Of a stretch of 8,153 nt of DNA, positions 6,548-8,153 are shown in pieces. Numbering within the stretch: the stretch's first letter is position 1; every line of letters begins with the position of its first letter. Source of the stretch: Colimorpha sp045222795 (GTDB taxonomy: Bacteria; Bacteroidota; Bacteroidia; Bacteroidales; P3); NCBI GenBank assembly GCA_045222795.1, contig JBGUZF010000137.1, positions 1 through 8,153 of the forward strand, given 5' to 3'. Made by a program: the position numbers and the translations under genes. The notes under the pieces were generated by a model, which saw nothing but the letters and a program-made list of their open reading frames with translations, had not been told where the DNA came from and did no database searches.

Positions 6548-6569
6548 GCTGGGGAGCGTTATTGGAGAC

Positions 6570-6930
6570 ATGGAGAAGTTCAGTATTGAGAACGCGCCGA
6601 AATATGAGCGGCACTACAACGAAGACGGCTTGTGGGCCAAGCTGAAGAAGTATGCGGCCCGGTGGGGCGAGAAGCTGCTCTACCCTGCCATGATGCTCTA
6701 CTGCATGATGAAGTCGCCAAAGGTGTCGTTCAAGGACAAGACCATCATCGCCGGTGCCCTGGGCTACCTCATACTGCCCCTCGACGCCGTGCCCGACTTC
6801 ATCCCGATGCTCGGCATCGTCGATGATATCTCGGCCATCATGCTTGCATTGAAGACCATGAACAAAGACCTGACGCCCGAAATACGCGACGAGGCCCGTC
6901 GCGAGACCGACCGCCTGCTGAAACAATACA

Positions 6931-6938
<8 letters not shown>
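6570..6938 (+). CDS. DUF1232 (YkvA-like) small membrane-associated protein
   Basis: A 122-residue protein with the DUF1232 core, GALGYLILPLDAVPDFIPMLGIVDDISAIMLAL in residues about 62-95, where the Pro-Leu-Asp, Pro-Asp-Phe-Ile-Pro and Val-Asp-Asp positions are the conserved family features. The core is hydrophobic and probably forms one or two membrane-inserted helices; a second moderately hydrophobic stretch lies at about 37-47. The C-terminal 25 residues are charged and helical. The molecular function of this family is not established. Its 3' end overlaps the ABC-F start by 8 bases (ATGGCTGA), which indicates translational coupling. The start is chosen at 6570 because it follows the promoter box by 22 bases and gives a family-like length. 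Confidence 0.88.

Positions 6939-8153
<1,215 letters not shown>

Overview
The window looks like a chromosomal segment of a GC-rich gut-type member of the Bacteroidales (phylum Bacteroidota). The evidence is the protein set, Bacteroidota-type -7 promoter boxes (TAnnTTTG) in the only divergent gap, weak or absent Shine-Dalgarno sequences, and the gene order of a membrane sodium-pump decarboxylase. This placement is inferred from family resemblance; no search was run.

Layout. Positions 1-123 hold the 5' flank with an inverted array of degenerate 7-base repeats (8-90). Positions 124-2774 (+) carry three subunits of a biotin-dependent, Na+-translocating decarboxylase: an OadG-like gamma subunit with an unrecognised exported N-terminal region, a biotin carrier protein, and the OadB-type Na+-channel subunit. 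The carboxyltransferase (alpha) subunit is not in the window and probably lies just upstream. A two-way hairpin terminator (about 2795-2833) closes this operon against the convergent one. Positions 6467-2829 (-) carry aguB, aguA and a carboxyl-terminal processing protease (S41). AguA followed by AguB converts agmatine to N-carbamoylputrescine and then putrescine. A divergent gap at 6468-6569 has a TAnnTTTG box for each direction. Positions 6570-8153 (+) carry a small DUF1232 membrane protein and an 8-base-overlapping ABC-F ATPase gene that runs off the right edge.

The most interesting content is a set of six short-period repeat arrays, with units of 7 or 10 bases built mostly on an AGTG core. 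Four have the same plan: a G-rich 5' arm of 4-5 units, a 20-30 base loop, and a C-rich 3' arm with the complementary units (8-90, 5501-5599, 7182-7258, 7891-7997). Two lie between genes, but the other two lie inside the ABC-F gene, where they are read through in frame and add about 25 and 36 residues at two loop positions. In both, only the gene's own forward frame is free of stops. A fifth array (4353-4380) encodes the hydrophobic core of the S41 protease signal peptide. The sixth (4411-4458) spans the end of aguA and the protease leader and supplies its ribosome-binding-like sequence. Together these suggest a mobile or expanding repeat family able to be domesticated into protein, comparable in concept to Rickettsia palindromic elements and cyanobacterial heptamer repeats. 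That comparison is by architecture only.
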